A stretch of 64,000 nucleotides of DNA, from assembly GCA_013397935.1 (NCBI GenBank), contig VZRN01004506.1:421368-485367 (forward strand), written 5' to 3'. This document shows, one piece after another, positions 37,501-49,710 of this stretch (position 1 is the first letter of the stretch; every line of letters starts with the position of its first letter). Source of the DNA: Dasyornis broadbenti. Its lineage: Eukaryota > Chordata > Aves > Passeriformes > Dasyornithidae. A program made the position numbers and the translations under genes. The notes below the pieces were generated by a model that had not been told where the DNA came from, did no database searches, and saw only the letters and a list, made by a program, of their open reading frames with translations.

Positions 37501-39052
37501 ACACGTTTATCAGCGCTAAGGATGTGTTTGGCGCAGGTGTCTGGAAGGTGAGGAAATACCTGGCATTGGGAATGTTTTCCAAATGTTAGTGTTCGGGATA
37601 AACGAGATGAATCACCGGAAAGGAAATAACTAACTACACAGGATGTCCCATGGGATTTTGCCTGCTACTGGTCTCGCAAGAGCCTTGTACGTGTGGAATG
37701 TGCTTGGGCAGACTGGGAATGAGGGCATTGTGAGCACCTGGGGATGTCTGGGAATGGCATTGGCATGGCAGTGCTGAAAGCAGGACTTTGGGGCACTACT
37801 CTGCTTCTCGCTGCTCTCCTTTTCACTCAGTTCAGAAAGATCTGGTTCCCATCGCCCATTTTTCAGAGATGGGCTCCAAAGTGGACAGATTTTCAACATG
37901 TCGTGTCTCAGCTGAGGCCTGATAAAGCACCATGTGTGCTGATCCAGTGGGGATAAAGAGCATGGCTGGCAATCAGCATGCTCATGCATGGTATAGAGGG
38001 CAGTATTGGCGCTGAAATTTATGCATGGCAAGCTCATCAGGGAAAGAAGGTTTTCTCCTTCAGTGAGATAATGATTTGCTAATAGTTTAATCAAGCAGGG
38101 GAGATTTAATGCATCTGGCTGAAGGGAAAAGGTCAGACCCATTAACAGCTCAGGAGGACGCAGTCAGAACTGCTTCCTAAGTAACTCAAAAAAGAACAGT
38201 GATCCTCAGAGGAACTTGAGGAAAAAAGCCAGAGGGAATTTGAATGAGCACTACGCAGTGCTGAGGTATGAAATTTAACTTGCTTCTCAAACCTGAGATT
38301 TTTTTTTTTTTCTCCATGAAGCCCAAAGAGCTGATATTTTGATTCTTTAAATGCTGAAACAGGTCAGCTGCAGGAACTTTACAGCTGATTTCAACATATT
38401 TCTCTTCATTAACTACTTTAATGGTATTGTCCACCCAGGTTGTGTAAATGAGCACTCTTGTGTTTGCTTTTGCAGTGTTGTTTTGTGTTGTATCCAGTGT
38501 TTGGAGAAAGAACATCAGTAGGGGCATCACTTGTGTCAGGAACAAGCTCCCTTCCCATGAGCTTGTACAATCCAAAAGTTTGGTTGTTTCACCAAACCAG
38601 CTGAGGCCAGGGAACATGCCTGGGTTTACCAGCAGCACCTAAACACAGGTTTACCTGCTGTGCTGTTTGCCTCCTTCCCTGTCTTTCCCTTCCCATTTCC
38701 CCACTGCCTCACCCATGGCAGCAGCTCCTGGTTGTTGAGGGTGGCAGAGGGGAGTGTGCTGCCAGCACAGCAGGGCACTGCTAAGCTGCCATTGCCACAC
38801 AGCCTTATTAAAAAGAAGGACCTAGGCTGAGCCTCTGTCAGCCAGCTTCACTTGTCCTCTGCTCTTGCCTCTGGCTTTGCTGCTTTATTGTCCTGGGTTT
38901 GGCTGTAATTCCCAGCAATGGAAAAACATGTTGCTCTTTAAAAGCAGATGGGAATTCATTCCTGAAGGGAAAAATATGTCTCTTTAGGCTACTGCTATTG
39001 TTTTCTTTGAGTTTTATTTTTTGCCTGTGAGTTATTTCTAGCAACTTTTAAT

Positions 39053-39079
39053 TTTATTTATTTATTTATTTATTTATTA
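39053..39079. repeat. (TTTA)n tetranucleotide repeat
   Basis: Six to seven consecutive TTTA units. Confidence 0.95.
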
Positions 39080-39871
39080 ATCAGGCAGTGGGGATTATGC
39101 TTTAGTGTCTTAAAGCATACACTCTCAGTATAGCAATGATCACAAGTGGGGGTATGTAAAGTTCAGAGCGAAAATTGCATTTGCAGTGATCAGGAAGGAA
39201 TTGAAGGTATTGGCTTATTTCTGCTTTTTGAAAGTACTTTCATTGGTGTAATACAAATGCTTGTATCAGCTCAGAGTAGCAGAATTGGCTTTTATGTTAA
39301 AAAAAAAAAATGGTAAGTGTTTTTTTTCCTCACACTCACTTGTTTTTCTGATTTAAACCTGTAGTGCTGGCACTTGATCTCATAAGTTATGATGTGTCAC
39401 GGGGTATGTGGTTAGGAGTGAACTTGCTGCTTGGAGTTTGATTCAGCTCTAGTCCTAAAGTATGACAAGGCATACAAATTGGAGAAAGTCACCAAAAAGT
39501 CATTGCACATCAGAGAAAACTGATTCCTGATCCTTCACTCTTACACAACTTCAGGGCCAGATCCTCACATATACAAGTTGCTGTAAATACCGAGTATGTC
39601 TTAGTACATTAGCAAAAGATATGACTGAAGTTTTTTGTTCATTGATTTGTATCCACTTTTTTCATGAACTGGAATGGAGGTGGGTGGGGGAAGTAAATAT
39701 TCTTACATAGCCATTGCTCTTTCTCATGGCTTTGAGATTAGCAAGTCTGGCTTGCTTAAGTGCCTTGTATGATTAATTTTAATTATTAATTTATGCAATG
39801 TCTGACTGCCCATCCTCAGTGTTCAATTTATCTTTCTTTACATCTATATTCATTTTCTCCTTGGATACGCT

Positions 39872-40327
39872 GAGTTAGAGGAGGGCCACCAAGTTGGTTA
39901 GAGGGATGGAGCGCCTTTCCTATGAGGAAAAGCTGAGAGAACCAGGATTGTTCAGCCTGGAGAAGAGAAGGCATTGGAGTTACCTAATTGTGGCCTTCCA
40001 GTATCTGGAGGGACCCTGCAAGAAAGGAGGACTATTTGCAGGGGCATATAGTGACAGTACAAGGGGGAATGGCTTCGAACTGAAAGAAAACAGGTTTAGA
40101 TTAGATTGTTATGAAGGAATTGTTCCCTGTGAGGGTGGGTGAGGCACTGGCACAGGTTGCCCAGGGAAGTTGTGGCTGCCCCATCCCTGGAATTGTTTCA
40201 GGCCAAGCTGGATGGAGCTCTGAGCAACCTGATCTAGTGGAAGGTGTCCCTGCCCATGGCAGAGGGGTTGAAACTGGATGATCTTTAATGTACCTTCCAA
40301 CCCACGCCATTCCATGATTCTATGATT
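39872..40327 (+). mobile_element. CR1 LINE, longest and best preserved 3' fragment in the window
   Basis: About 455 bp collinear with CR1: GAGGAGGGCCACCAAGTTGG, GGATGGAGCGCCTTTCCTAT, TTCAGCCTGGAGAAGAGAAG, then AAGGGGGAATGGCTTCGAAC, GGTTGCCCAGGGAAGTTGTG, and the terminal CCTTCCAACC followed by ATTCCATG ATTCTATG. The intact octamer tail marks the true 3' end. It is 5'-truncated within the end of ORF2 or the 3'UTR. Its similarity to consensus suggests it is younger than the other copies here. An 82-codon open frame (39894-40142) inside it is not a gene. Confidence 0.96.
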
Positions 40328-43300
40328 TGAAGGAGGTAGCAACAAAGCATAATTTCCAGCATCAGCTTGGTCAGGAGAGCTGCAGAAGGCTCCCCAATCC
40401 TGCAGTGAAATTACCTTCCATCCTTAGTAGAATCAGCCCTCCAAAACCACGGGTTGTACTTGGTCAATGAGATCTGAAATAGTTCTGATTATGATCTTAA
40501 TTGGCACTGGGAATATTTAGATGTAGTACCTGAAGGCTAATTCAGGATGTTTATAGCAGATGAAAGCATCCAGAGGAACACCTTGTGCTGACCTACTTGT
40601 GTTTCTGGGACTGTGCCAGTTAAATTGCTGTCATGGTAGAAGAAATGTTAATGAATGGCAGAGGAATAATAGGGCCCAGGTGTAAAAGCCTATTAATCTA
40701 CCTGGCTATTGTTGCTGTGAATGAAGAACGTGTTATTTTAATGGCAGCACTGACTGTTTACACTTCACTGAATTGCAAAGATTGGAGAGCCGGGTGTGTG
40801 TATGAATTAAAGTGTTTGAACATATATTGGTATCTTTGTGTGCAGGGAAAATAGGATGTTTGCTTTTGGCAGTCATCTGCAAAAAGTCATTGTTTCAGCT
40901 GCGAAAATTTGGAACTTAATAATGAATAATAATATGTAATAAAATCAAATCACAATAGGCTGTGAATTTCTTGACAATAAATGTACCTAATTTCAAGCTT
41001 AAATGCTCTCACTAGTAAAACTACCATTGTGTAGTATATGCACCAACTATTCTGCTTCTATTGCCTTCTCCCATGCCAGAAATGGTATTTCACTCATGTA
41101 AAGTGAATTTTGAGTTTCTCTTGGGAGGGATGATTATTACTGATAAAATATTTAGAGTGGGGGCTTTTTTGGTTTCTTTCTTAACATTTTAATTGTGATA
41201 TGCTTTGATACTTCCTGTCCCTAAAAATGTGTATAAGACACAGGCTTATGCACTTGTCATCCCATAAAGTTATTTGAGTTTGAAAATACACTCTGCTATA
41301 TTCCTTTCAAAGAGGTTTTGATTATGTGTAATTTTGTTTTTCTGAGAGATTTTTTTGAGAAAGAATAGTTGAAATCTCTGCTTTTGTTCCACTTTCTTTT
41401 TTTATCCACGAACTTTAGCAATGACATTGTTGGAGCTGGTGGCTTTTTGGTGAGATTAAGCTCCTCAGTGTTAATTCTGAAACCATTTGAGAAATTGTTA
41501 GTAATTAAGATAGTCACTGATGCTGAATGTGGGAACAGGGAATCTTTCAAGTATTTGCAGCCAAACCTACGTTGTCAAACAGGGTAATTTTCATCCTTGC
41601 CAAGTAACTTCTGCTTTCCAGAGCCCTGCTGGGAAGCTGATGGGCACAGGCACTGCTGTAACTCAGATTTTTGTGTAGCAGAAGTTGGAAGTTGTTATTT
41701 CCAAGTTATCTTTTATGGTTACCCTTAAATACATATGGAAAAGCTTTGGATTGCCTTTGGCAAAAGGATTAAAAGGTTATTGGCAGATGGAATCAGCACA
41801 ATAATAACTCTGCAGCAAATTATTAGCTGTGTTAGAAGCAATTCCATGGTCTGTTTTACTTTTTAATTAAACTTTTTTCAAACTATCACCTAGTTCTCAG
41901 CTTAGGCTTTTTGTTTCCTGTCTTTGAGTAATGAAAATGTCAAGGATAGCTGGGTAGGAAAAAAGCCTTTCAGGTCTTAGTCTTCTGTAATTTGTCCATG
42001 GCATTGCGTGTATAGAAGGGAGCCATCGGATCTGGTCTGACCACTTGCAGTGGGAGAAAACAGAGCAAACCCCAAGATGACTGCAAGTGCTAATTGGTCT
42101 TGACATCCCCATTGTCAGGGGAGGAGAACCAAGAGCATTTTGTCCAGTTTAAAAGAGGTGCTTTGGGTTTTGTTTAATGGTTTATTTTCTTATTTAGGGA
42201 AGGTGGGGGTGGGAGTTATTTTCTCAAAGTAATTGGCGTCTTACAGATTCGGTGTTTGTTAACTCATTTCCTAGCAAACAAAGTAGATTTGTGAAAAAAC
42301 GAGAAAATTGCTGTTGTATTAACATTGCACAGTGGAACACACCATTGGAGGGAAAGGAGAGGGAGAGCAGCATTCTGTCTTCTGTTTTGTCCCCTTGTGC
42401 TTTTTACTGGGATAAACCAGCTTTGTTTTTTTCCAGAACTGCCCTCAGGGAGCTCTCATTTGATGATAAACCAATGAAGAGGGGTTAAAAAACAGTTGTA
42501 CCTAGCTCATAGGTCAAACTCTGTGGGTTTGCAAGTATTTGTGAGTTCATGTCAGGAAATCTCTTTGCTCAGTCTCTTCAGCTGCTGATTTCCCTTGCAT
42601 GGCATGAAAACACAAGCCCCCAAACCCCAAAGCCACGTGCCACTTGTATTTCTGGTTATGTGGGCAAGTGGCAGTCGTGGCTGGTGTTTTGGGGAGTCCC
42701 CTTGCCAGGGAGGGTATAGTATGGCTGGAGGACCATTTCATGGGATCTTGCCATTCCTGTGGTCATTTCTGTGTATTTCTGTGTTGTATAAACCAAGGGG
42801 CAGAAAATCAAACCGTGCTCCTTTGTTAGTGAAACAGAATTTGCAAGGCAAGAAAATGCGTGCGGTAGTTTAGTGTAAACAAGAGAGAACAAAACTTCCC
42901 TTGATTTTGAGTTTTCTAGTTTAAGGCCTGAGGACTTCCAAAGAAGCGTTGTTGGCAGTCTTGTTTTAATATTCAAATAGCAAGAGCTCATCATAATGAG
43001 ATGTCAGCTTTCAGAAGTGGAATATGGAATATAGTCAGAATGCTAAAAGCTGAAAACTTGCTTTTCATTTCTAACATTCACCGCTACTAAATTTACAAAA
43101 GTATTTGTGAAATAAGTTGAAAAACCTGGCGTTTGGGGGGATTTTAGGAGAGTTTTTTGCATATAATTATATAGGTATATAAAGATCTTTCTCTTCTTGT
43201 TTCTGATTTTCTTCACAAGAAAATAAGTTCTGTGGACTTACCCATACAAAAAGGATTCTGTTCTTGCCTTTCCTCTTCTTTCTTGTATACTGTCTTTGCA

Positions 43301-44410
43301 CTCATGAGCTAAAAATGATCCTTGGTTTATTTATTTAAAAAATCTATAGTTTGTCTTCATTAAACCATGTTTATTATTAACTATTTATAGAGGAGCGGGG
43401 GAAAAAAAAGAAGTTTGAAATTAATTTGTCTTCTGCCAGTGCTTGGAAGTTGGAATAAGAAAAGGAACTGGAGCATTGAGACAATATCTTACCCTAGGCT
43501 AGTTGTTTACCATTAAAGAGGGAGCTTGCATGTGGGAGGGAGTGTTATGTTTAGGACTTACTTCCTTGTAACTCATAAATCTTGGCTGTATAAACGTTCA
43601 GTCATTAATTAAGGCTTTCAAATTAATCTGTTTCCTGACTGGACTTGGCTGGTTTTGCATAGAGCAGTGCTGTTGCCCAATCTCCCAGTTTGGGAGTGCT
43701 CTCAAATGTGTGATACGGGAGGATGGTGTTTATTGAGGAGAATTAATGAACAGCACGAAAGGAGGGAGGGTGAGCCTCTTGGTTACCAACATGTGCAGGA
43801 AATAGGGTGCTGGTATCAAAATGGTTTTGTGCACTTTAATTGCTTCCTTTACTTCAAACAATGGCAAAAGTGGGTGTTTTGTATTGGTAAATGTCAGTCC
43901 CGGGCAGAAGTATTTTTCATTCCTGTCATTATTCTCAAATAGTGTTCTGTCTTTACAATTCAGCCAGTTTACTCAGGATGATGTATAAATACAGCCAAAA
44001 CATCTCTCTCATGTGATGCAAAAAGATTTCAGCTTTTGTTAGAGCCTGCTTAGAAATTAGTTGGTAGTATTATCACACATTATTAGGTGCTTCTTTGGGG
44101 TTTGTGTCCTACTTGTTTTACCCTTTCTTTACAAATGTGTAAATGCATATATATGTTTGTGTCTCCTTTCTTACTTATGCAGCCATGGAGGAGCTTTTAT
44201 CATATGTTTACTTACCCCTCTAATATTATTTTCAGAAATTCATCCTGGAGATGTACTACTTTTTGTAGCCATTTCAAATCAAAAATATTTTCATTACCTG
44301 GGTACCAGTTGACTTAGATGGGAATTAAAGCAGTCAGCTTCCTTCAGTTCTGCATGTGCAAAGGATTTCATAAATAACTTGTAAGGTTTAGATAAGATAT
44401 ATGGAAGAAG

Positions 44411-44589
44411 AGGGTGTTGAGGCACTGACACATGTTACCCAGAGAAGCTGTGAATGCCCCATCCCTGGAAGTGTTCAAGGCATGATTGGATGAAGTTCTG
44501 AGCGACCTGGTCTGGTGAAAAGTGTCCCTTTTCACCAGACCAGGAACAAGACAGTCTTTCAGTTCCCTTCCAATTCAAACCATTCCATG
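44411..44589 (+). mobile_element. CR1 LINE 3' end containing a perfect hairpin
   Basis: Standard CR1 order (GTTGAGGCACTGACACATGT, GAAGCTGTGAATGCCCCATC, CCTGGAAGTGTTCAAGGCAT, then CCTGGTCTGGTGAAAAGTGT) up to about 44527. There, instead of the usual CTGCCCATGGCAGGGGG, comes an inverted copy of the preceding 17 bases, followed by a CR1 end (AGTTCCCTTCCAATTCAAAC, CATTCCATG). See the hairpin entry. Confidence 0.92.
44506..44544. repeat. Perfect inverted repeat (17-bp arms, 5-nt loop) inside CR1
   Basis: Left arm 44506-44522 CCTGGTCTGGTGAAAAG; loop TGTCC 44523-44527; right arm 44528-44544 CTTTTCACCAGACCAGG, the exact reverse complement. The left arm is ordinary CR1 sequence; the right arm replaces the CR1 segment normally found there. 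The RNA would fold into a stable stem. Confidence 0.97.
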
Positions 44590-47500
44590 TGGAGCACGAT
44601 AGGAACACTTGCTAAATATAAAACATAGCATTAAGAAACTATGGTAATAAATCTCTCCTCTGCCAGTATACATTTGATTGGAAACAGTCCTGGACTTGCT
44701 GGGAGATAGGATGGATTGTTGGATTGTCTCATTGGTTTCTTCTTTCTTATGGATTTGATAAATCACTTGACACATCGTATTTGGTAACAAGTAAACTGTA
44801 TTTCAGAGCCTGAAATAATGCCTGGTGACATTTATAATTTTAAATCTGTTGTTACATAAGACTTGACATTCAGTGTTGTATTCAGTGGTGTCTGTGTACA
44901 ACCTAAGAGGCAGAACGAATTACAATTCGCCTTATTGCTTGCCATATACAAAGTCGGAACAACGCTGATAACATTTGGCAGGAATAGCAAATACGTATTA
45001 ATATTTGCATTATGATAACAGGGAGAGTTTATTTTGCGGTTTATATTTGGTACTAATAATTCACCCTTGGGTTTGAGATGATTCCTGAAAGAAAGTATCT
45101 ATTTCCTACAGGAACAGTCTTTCTTGAAAGTCTCTCATTTTTCAAAGGGAGAGCTTTTAGTTACTTTATTTTTACCATTTGAAAGCCAGCGGTTTTTTTG
45201 TACTAATGTTTAGCCTGCCAGGACTTTTTAGCACCAGACTTTTTTCCTTTGAAAATACTGAGGGGTTTTTTGCTGTTTCTTTCTTCTTAATTCATATGCA
45301 GCATTTAAGGAAAGCTTAATTAACCCCAGCATACAGGGAGAGGGAAAGGAAACAGTGCTCAGCAGTTGAGAATATATTTAGCTACATTTATACAGAAGTG
45401 ATTGTATTACCTAAATCCCTTTTTCTTTATTTCTTGATGAGTTTGGGGGCTAGGAAGGGAAGGCAGGCACAGGCTTTGTAAAAAGAAGTGGAAGGAGGAA
45501 AAATGCTTCTGTGCATCTGGAAAACAGAAATATAATGAGCTATCTCTGTGCCTGTGTAGAGCTGAAGCAGGTCTTGCTTTTAAAAGTCTTTGAGTCAGAG
45601 TTTAAATTTCAGTTTAGGAGCTTTGCAAAGGTTGCAAAAGCCATGGAAGTTGAATTCTATTCTCAAGGTGTGAATATAGGACAGGGCTGATCCTGGATAG
45701 AAAGGCTAGTTCTTGTTACTGTTTTTTATTAAAATATTTTGTTACTTCTGCTGCAAATTAACATTGGTTTGAACATTTTCTCTCTAAAGTATTGTTCAGT
45801 CTTCCTCATTAAAAAAACATTTCCTCAATAATAATAGGTTCCATATGTAGATGTGCTATGTATGTAAAGCGATATATATTAATATAGCAATTGCCCATGA
45901 AAATGTGTTTTTTTGCTTTTCCACCATGTAATGACCCTTCCCGCTCCTGTCCCCAAACAAGCAGGACCCGTTGAAGGAAATGTGCACTTCTAAACAATTT
46001 TCCAGATACGACATTTTCCGAGCTGGAGTGGAGCTGGCAGAGGAGGCCGGCAGAGATGGATCACTGGCTGTTCCAGGAAGAGCCTGACTGTGCAGCAGGG
46101 TCACCAGTGGGGCTCACGTGTGCCTGACAGCAAGCCCTCGGCTTTCCCGGGGAGGCTGCTCACCAGGTGCTTCACCAGGGCCCTCCTCCTGCAGGATCCT
46201 TCTCTGACAGGATGAGGCTCACTCCGGTGCTTCCAGCTGAGCCCTTGCTCAGTGTTTTGCTGAACTGCAACATTGCCATGGGATGGACTTTACAGAACTT
46301 CGCACTTCATCGCAAAAATCTGTAGGGAAAGCATTCCTTAAACAGAAAAGGAAAACATCTCCCCTTTTCATTTTTGGATGGTTACAACAGTACCCCAACA
46401 TCTGCCTGTAGAAACAACACCAATCTCTGTTTCATAAAACTATAGAGCTTTACAAAGCCAAGTTACCTTGTGAAATCTCTATTTTTTTAATCTTTATGCA
46501 TTTAACAAAAGGAGTATTTCCATGGGTTCTGGTTAAGTCTTGGAACATGATGCAATCAATCAGTTTGGCCGAGGAGATGTTCTCCAAGTGTCCTGCAGCA
46601 GATGAGCTTGCCAGCTTCCACAGGGAGAGGAGGTGGGGGAGAGCTACAAGCATTCCTCACTCCTGCCAGCTGCGAGTTAAAAGACTATCAGAAACATTTC
46701 CCAAAGCAAAAGGGACACATCAAATTTTTCTTCAACCCACAGGTTGATGGGAAATGTAAAAAAATATTAAAATCCTGAAGAAGATGAAGTGGTACAGGAC
46801 ATAGTGTGCCATTCCTTACATGGGAACAAATGTACACATTAGTTTTACTTTTATAAATTTTTCTTTAGACTTCCTTCTGATAAAAAATTTAGGAAAACTA
46901 AATTGAATAATTCCTTTATTTCTCTATCTTCAGTTCCGTAGACTTAACTTTTTATATTAGAAATAGAATTCAGAATGTTTCACCTTGAAAAGATTTTAAG
47001 TATTTCAATTCGAAGTTGCTTATTCAAGATTTCCTTTCAATTTTGTTGCTAAGTGGAATGGGTGAGGTTGAATTTGACGCTTTGTTGATTTGGCTTTGGA
47101 TTAAATAATGTATTCTGCTTGGGAAACATTCTACTCTCTATTCAGCAGAATGCTTTTGCAATTCTGCTTCTGGATAAACTTAAAATTAGAGGGAGTTTGA
47201 TTTTCTGAAAAAGAGAATAAAAAAGAGGTTTTTTCACATTTTGATAGATACATTTTTACTTCAGCATCAACATCTGTTTTCAGCTCTTTTCCTGCCTCAC
47301 TTTATCATTCTTTTGCTAGTAAAACTGAGCAACCCAGATTAATAGTTTGCAGGCTGCACTTTCACGTGGACCCAGGTGTTCATCTTCATCCGTTTATGTT
47401 GAAAGAAAAGCCTTTCTGTCTCAGGTGGAAATGGTAAAGTTGTAGGAATTAGGTTTTAGAAAGCCTATAGAGGAATATTTAGTTGATCTGTATCTCAGAA

Positions 47501-49489
47501 AGTATTCTGTTTTGAAAATGTATTTAAATGGTTGTGTGATTATACATAGTTGTGGGCAACTAATGTAGTCTGTTGCTGCAGGTCATGGGAATAGTCATAA
47601 AAAGTATTTATTGTGAGTGTGAACCCGGATGCATGCTTTCCGGACATATTTCCCATATGGTCTGTGAGTAAACAGTAAATTAGACAGAGAAGAGTTGAGG
47701 AAAGAGAGGAAGTGGGTACGTCGGGATTCTGCTGCATTAAAACCCTGCATGGGTTGAAGTTCTGACTTGTTTTGCCTCTGAAGGGAAAAAAAAAGAGTTA
47801 AGCAGAACAAAGATGCTCTGCAGACCTAGGAACCCATGGAGGTTCAGGCACTGACAAAAACAATGTAAAGTTTTTAAACAGAAAAGCACTGGAAATGCAG
47901 AGTGGACTGGCCACCTCTAGAAATGACTTGCCATTTGCCCACCTACACCTAGGGTTGTGGCAGAGCTCAGCACACGTCTGCAGACTACAGCCTGCACATT
48001 CTTCTCTTGAAACCAAGCTAGTTTTAGGGAATTGCTGGTTCCATTTTGACAACTCACCATTCATGTCAGAATATCCCTGTCAGACCCCCTTGCTCCTCTC
48101 TGCTTGCTTTGGGAAATCCAAATCGGGGAGGAGGGGATGTGTCAGATGGTCTTAGTGAGTGTGAATAGGGGTCTCAGCTGTAAGAACTGCAAAAATGCTT
48201 TTTTTAATTGCAGCTAAAGAGCACTCAAAAAGTCCTGAGTTACAAACTCTACACTGGATGTGTGAATGGGAGCACAGGAGTCGTGCCTGGCAGGAGAAAT
48301 CCTGTTTTGATGTTGTCACTTCAATATGCATGAAAAGTTTCAGTCTCTACTCTTATGTTCGGTCCATGTCTATCTGTTTTACCTGATTTAGCTTTAAATC
48401 CATCCCAAGTCTCTGAAGTGTTTTTGCTCCGTACTTGTAGCCCAAGCAGGTTTTCTTTTAGCCACCATGATGATCTCTCTATCACTGAAAGGGGCCATTT
48501 CATAGCTCTGGTATCTCAGGCTGGGAGATTTGCTCTTGGATATAGCTCACACAGTCTTTCCATGCCCTGCAATCCCTCTGATTTTCCTATCGTCCTTGTC
48601 TTCTTTCACGGGCTAAAAAAGTACGAGTTTTCTGTGGGAAATGATTGGGAGATTAGAGAGAAAAGCTGGCTTCAGTCCAAAGGGTGGTGAGATATATTAG
48701 CACAGTTTATAAGATAAAGCCAAATCTCTATTCTCTGCTACCTCGTGAGACTCCAGCCTAGGGCTAAATGCAGCCACAGACAAATGCTCTTGTACATCTG
48801 AGGGCACGTCAATGTGAGGAAGTTATCCTGGAATGAGATCGGGTGTGAATGTAAATGCAGTAGGTGTTCCAGCATAACATCCTGTGGAGACAGGGCCTTG
48901 GTGAAGTGACTAAAAGCAGTGGAGCGACTCCAGTGGAAGCTGAGGTTGCCGAGCCCCCACTGCATTCCCCCCTCAGCAGCCAACCCTGCGGGCAGAGGAT
49001 GGGCTGGACACCATCTCCCAAGCTTTTTCTTGGTAGGAGTACAAGATCTAGCCATCTTTGCACTGGCTGCTTTTCCCGTCATTGTGGAAATCATGATTTA
49101 TTGCTCATGTTATCAGTTGTGAGAATGAGGTGGATGAGGCGATGGCCAACAGCGTTACTGTAGGTGCCTTGTGAACACAAGACATACTTTAACACCCAGT
49201 GTGATGGGGAATGTTGTAGCTCTGCCATCTCTTACTGGGTTTTGTCATTCCTACAGATTATCACTCCAGCTTTGGTTGTCTCTGTGGGTATCTAGGGTCT
49301 GTTAGTGTATATTTGTAGTGCTGGAGAGGTGTATGTGTACACACACTCCTCATGTGGTACTCTGGGAGTTAAAACTCACCTTTTTTAATGCTTGAGAGGT
49401 TGCTACACCAGTTTTTAGGCCTATGCAATGTGATCAAGTTGTTACCTATCCTTTATGGTCTGCTGGAAATGAGTGTTTATTTTTCAAGT

Positions 49490-49710
49490 GCCTTTTCCCC
49501 GATTAAATAGAGCATTAATTAGTGCATGTGAGGAACAGGGTGCATTATTCCACCGCAGCTTTCCATCGTGTGGAGAGCTCATTACCAGATGCAGAGATCA
49601 TAAACAAACACACATGGCTGCTGCATGTAAATCTTCTGCAGGATGAATTAGTGCTGATCTCTCCTGATTACATCACGTTGTCTTCCAGCTCATTAATACA
49701 CTTTTGACCA
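49490..49710. promoter_or_regulatory. Candidate conserved noncoding element
   Basis: Unique, repeat-free sequence with TAATTA at 49516-49521 (homeodomain core) and ATAAACA at 49600-49606 (forkhead core). It has the look of a vertebrate noncoding enhancer, but short motifs like these are frequent by chance and conservation cannot be judged from one genome. Confidence 0.2.

Noticed and set aside
37630..38142. 170-codon minus-strand frame
   Set aside because: No motif, signal peptide or known domain recognised; probably chance.
38186..38638. 150-codon minus-strand frame
   Set aside because: No family recognised; it includes a Lys run from a simple T tract.
39894..40345. Open frames over the CR1 copy
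   Set aside because: They fall in CR1 3' sequence, and the same type of frame recurs over the other CR1 tails (28019-28204, 58454-58711).
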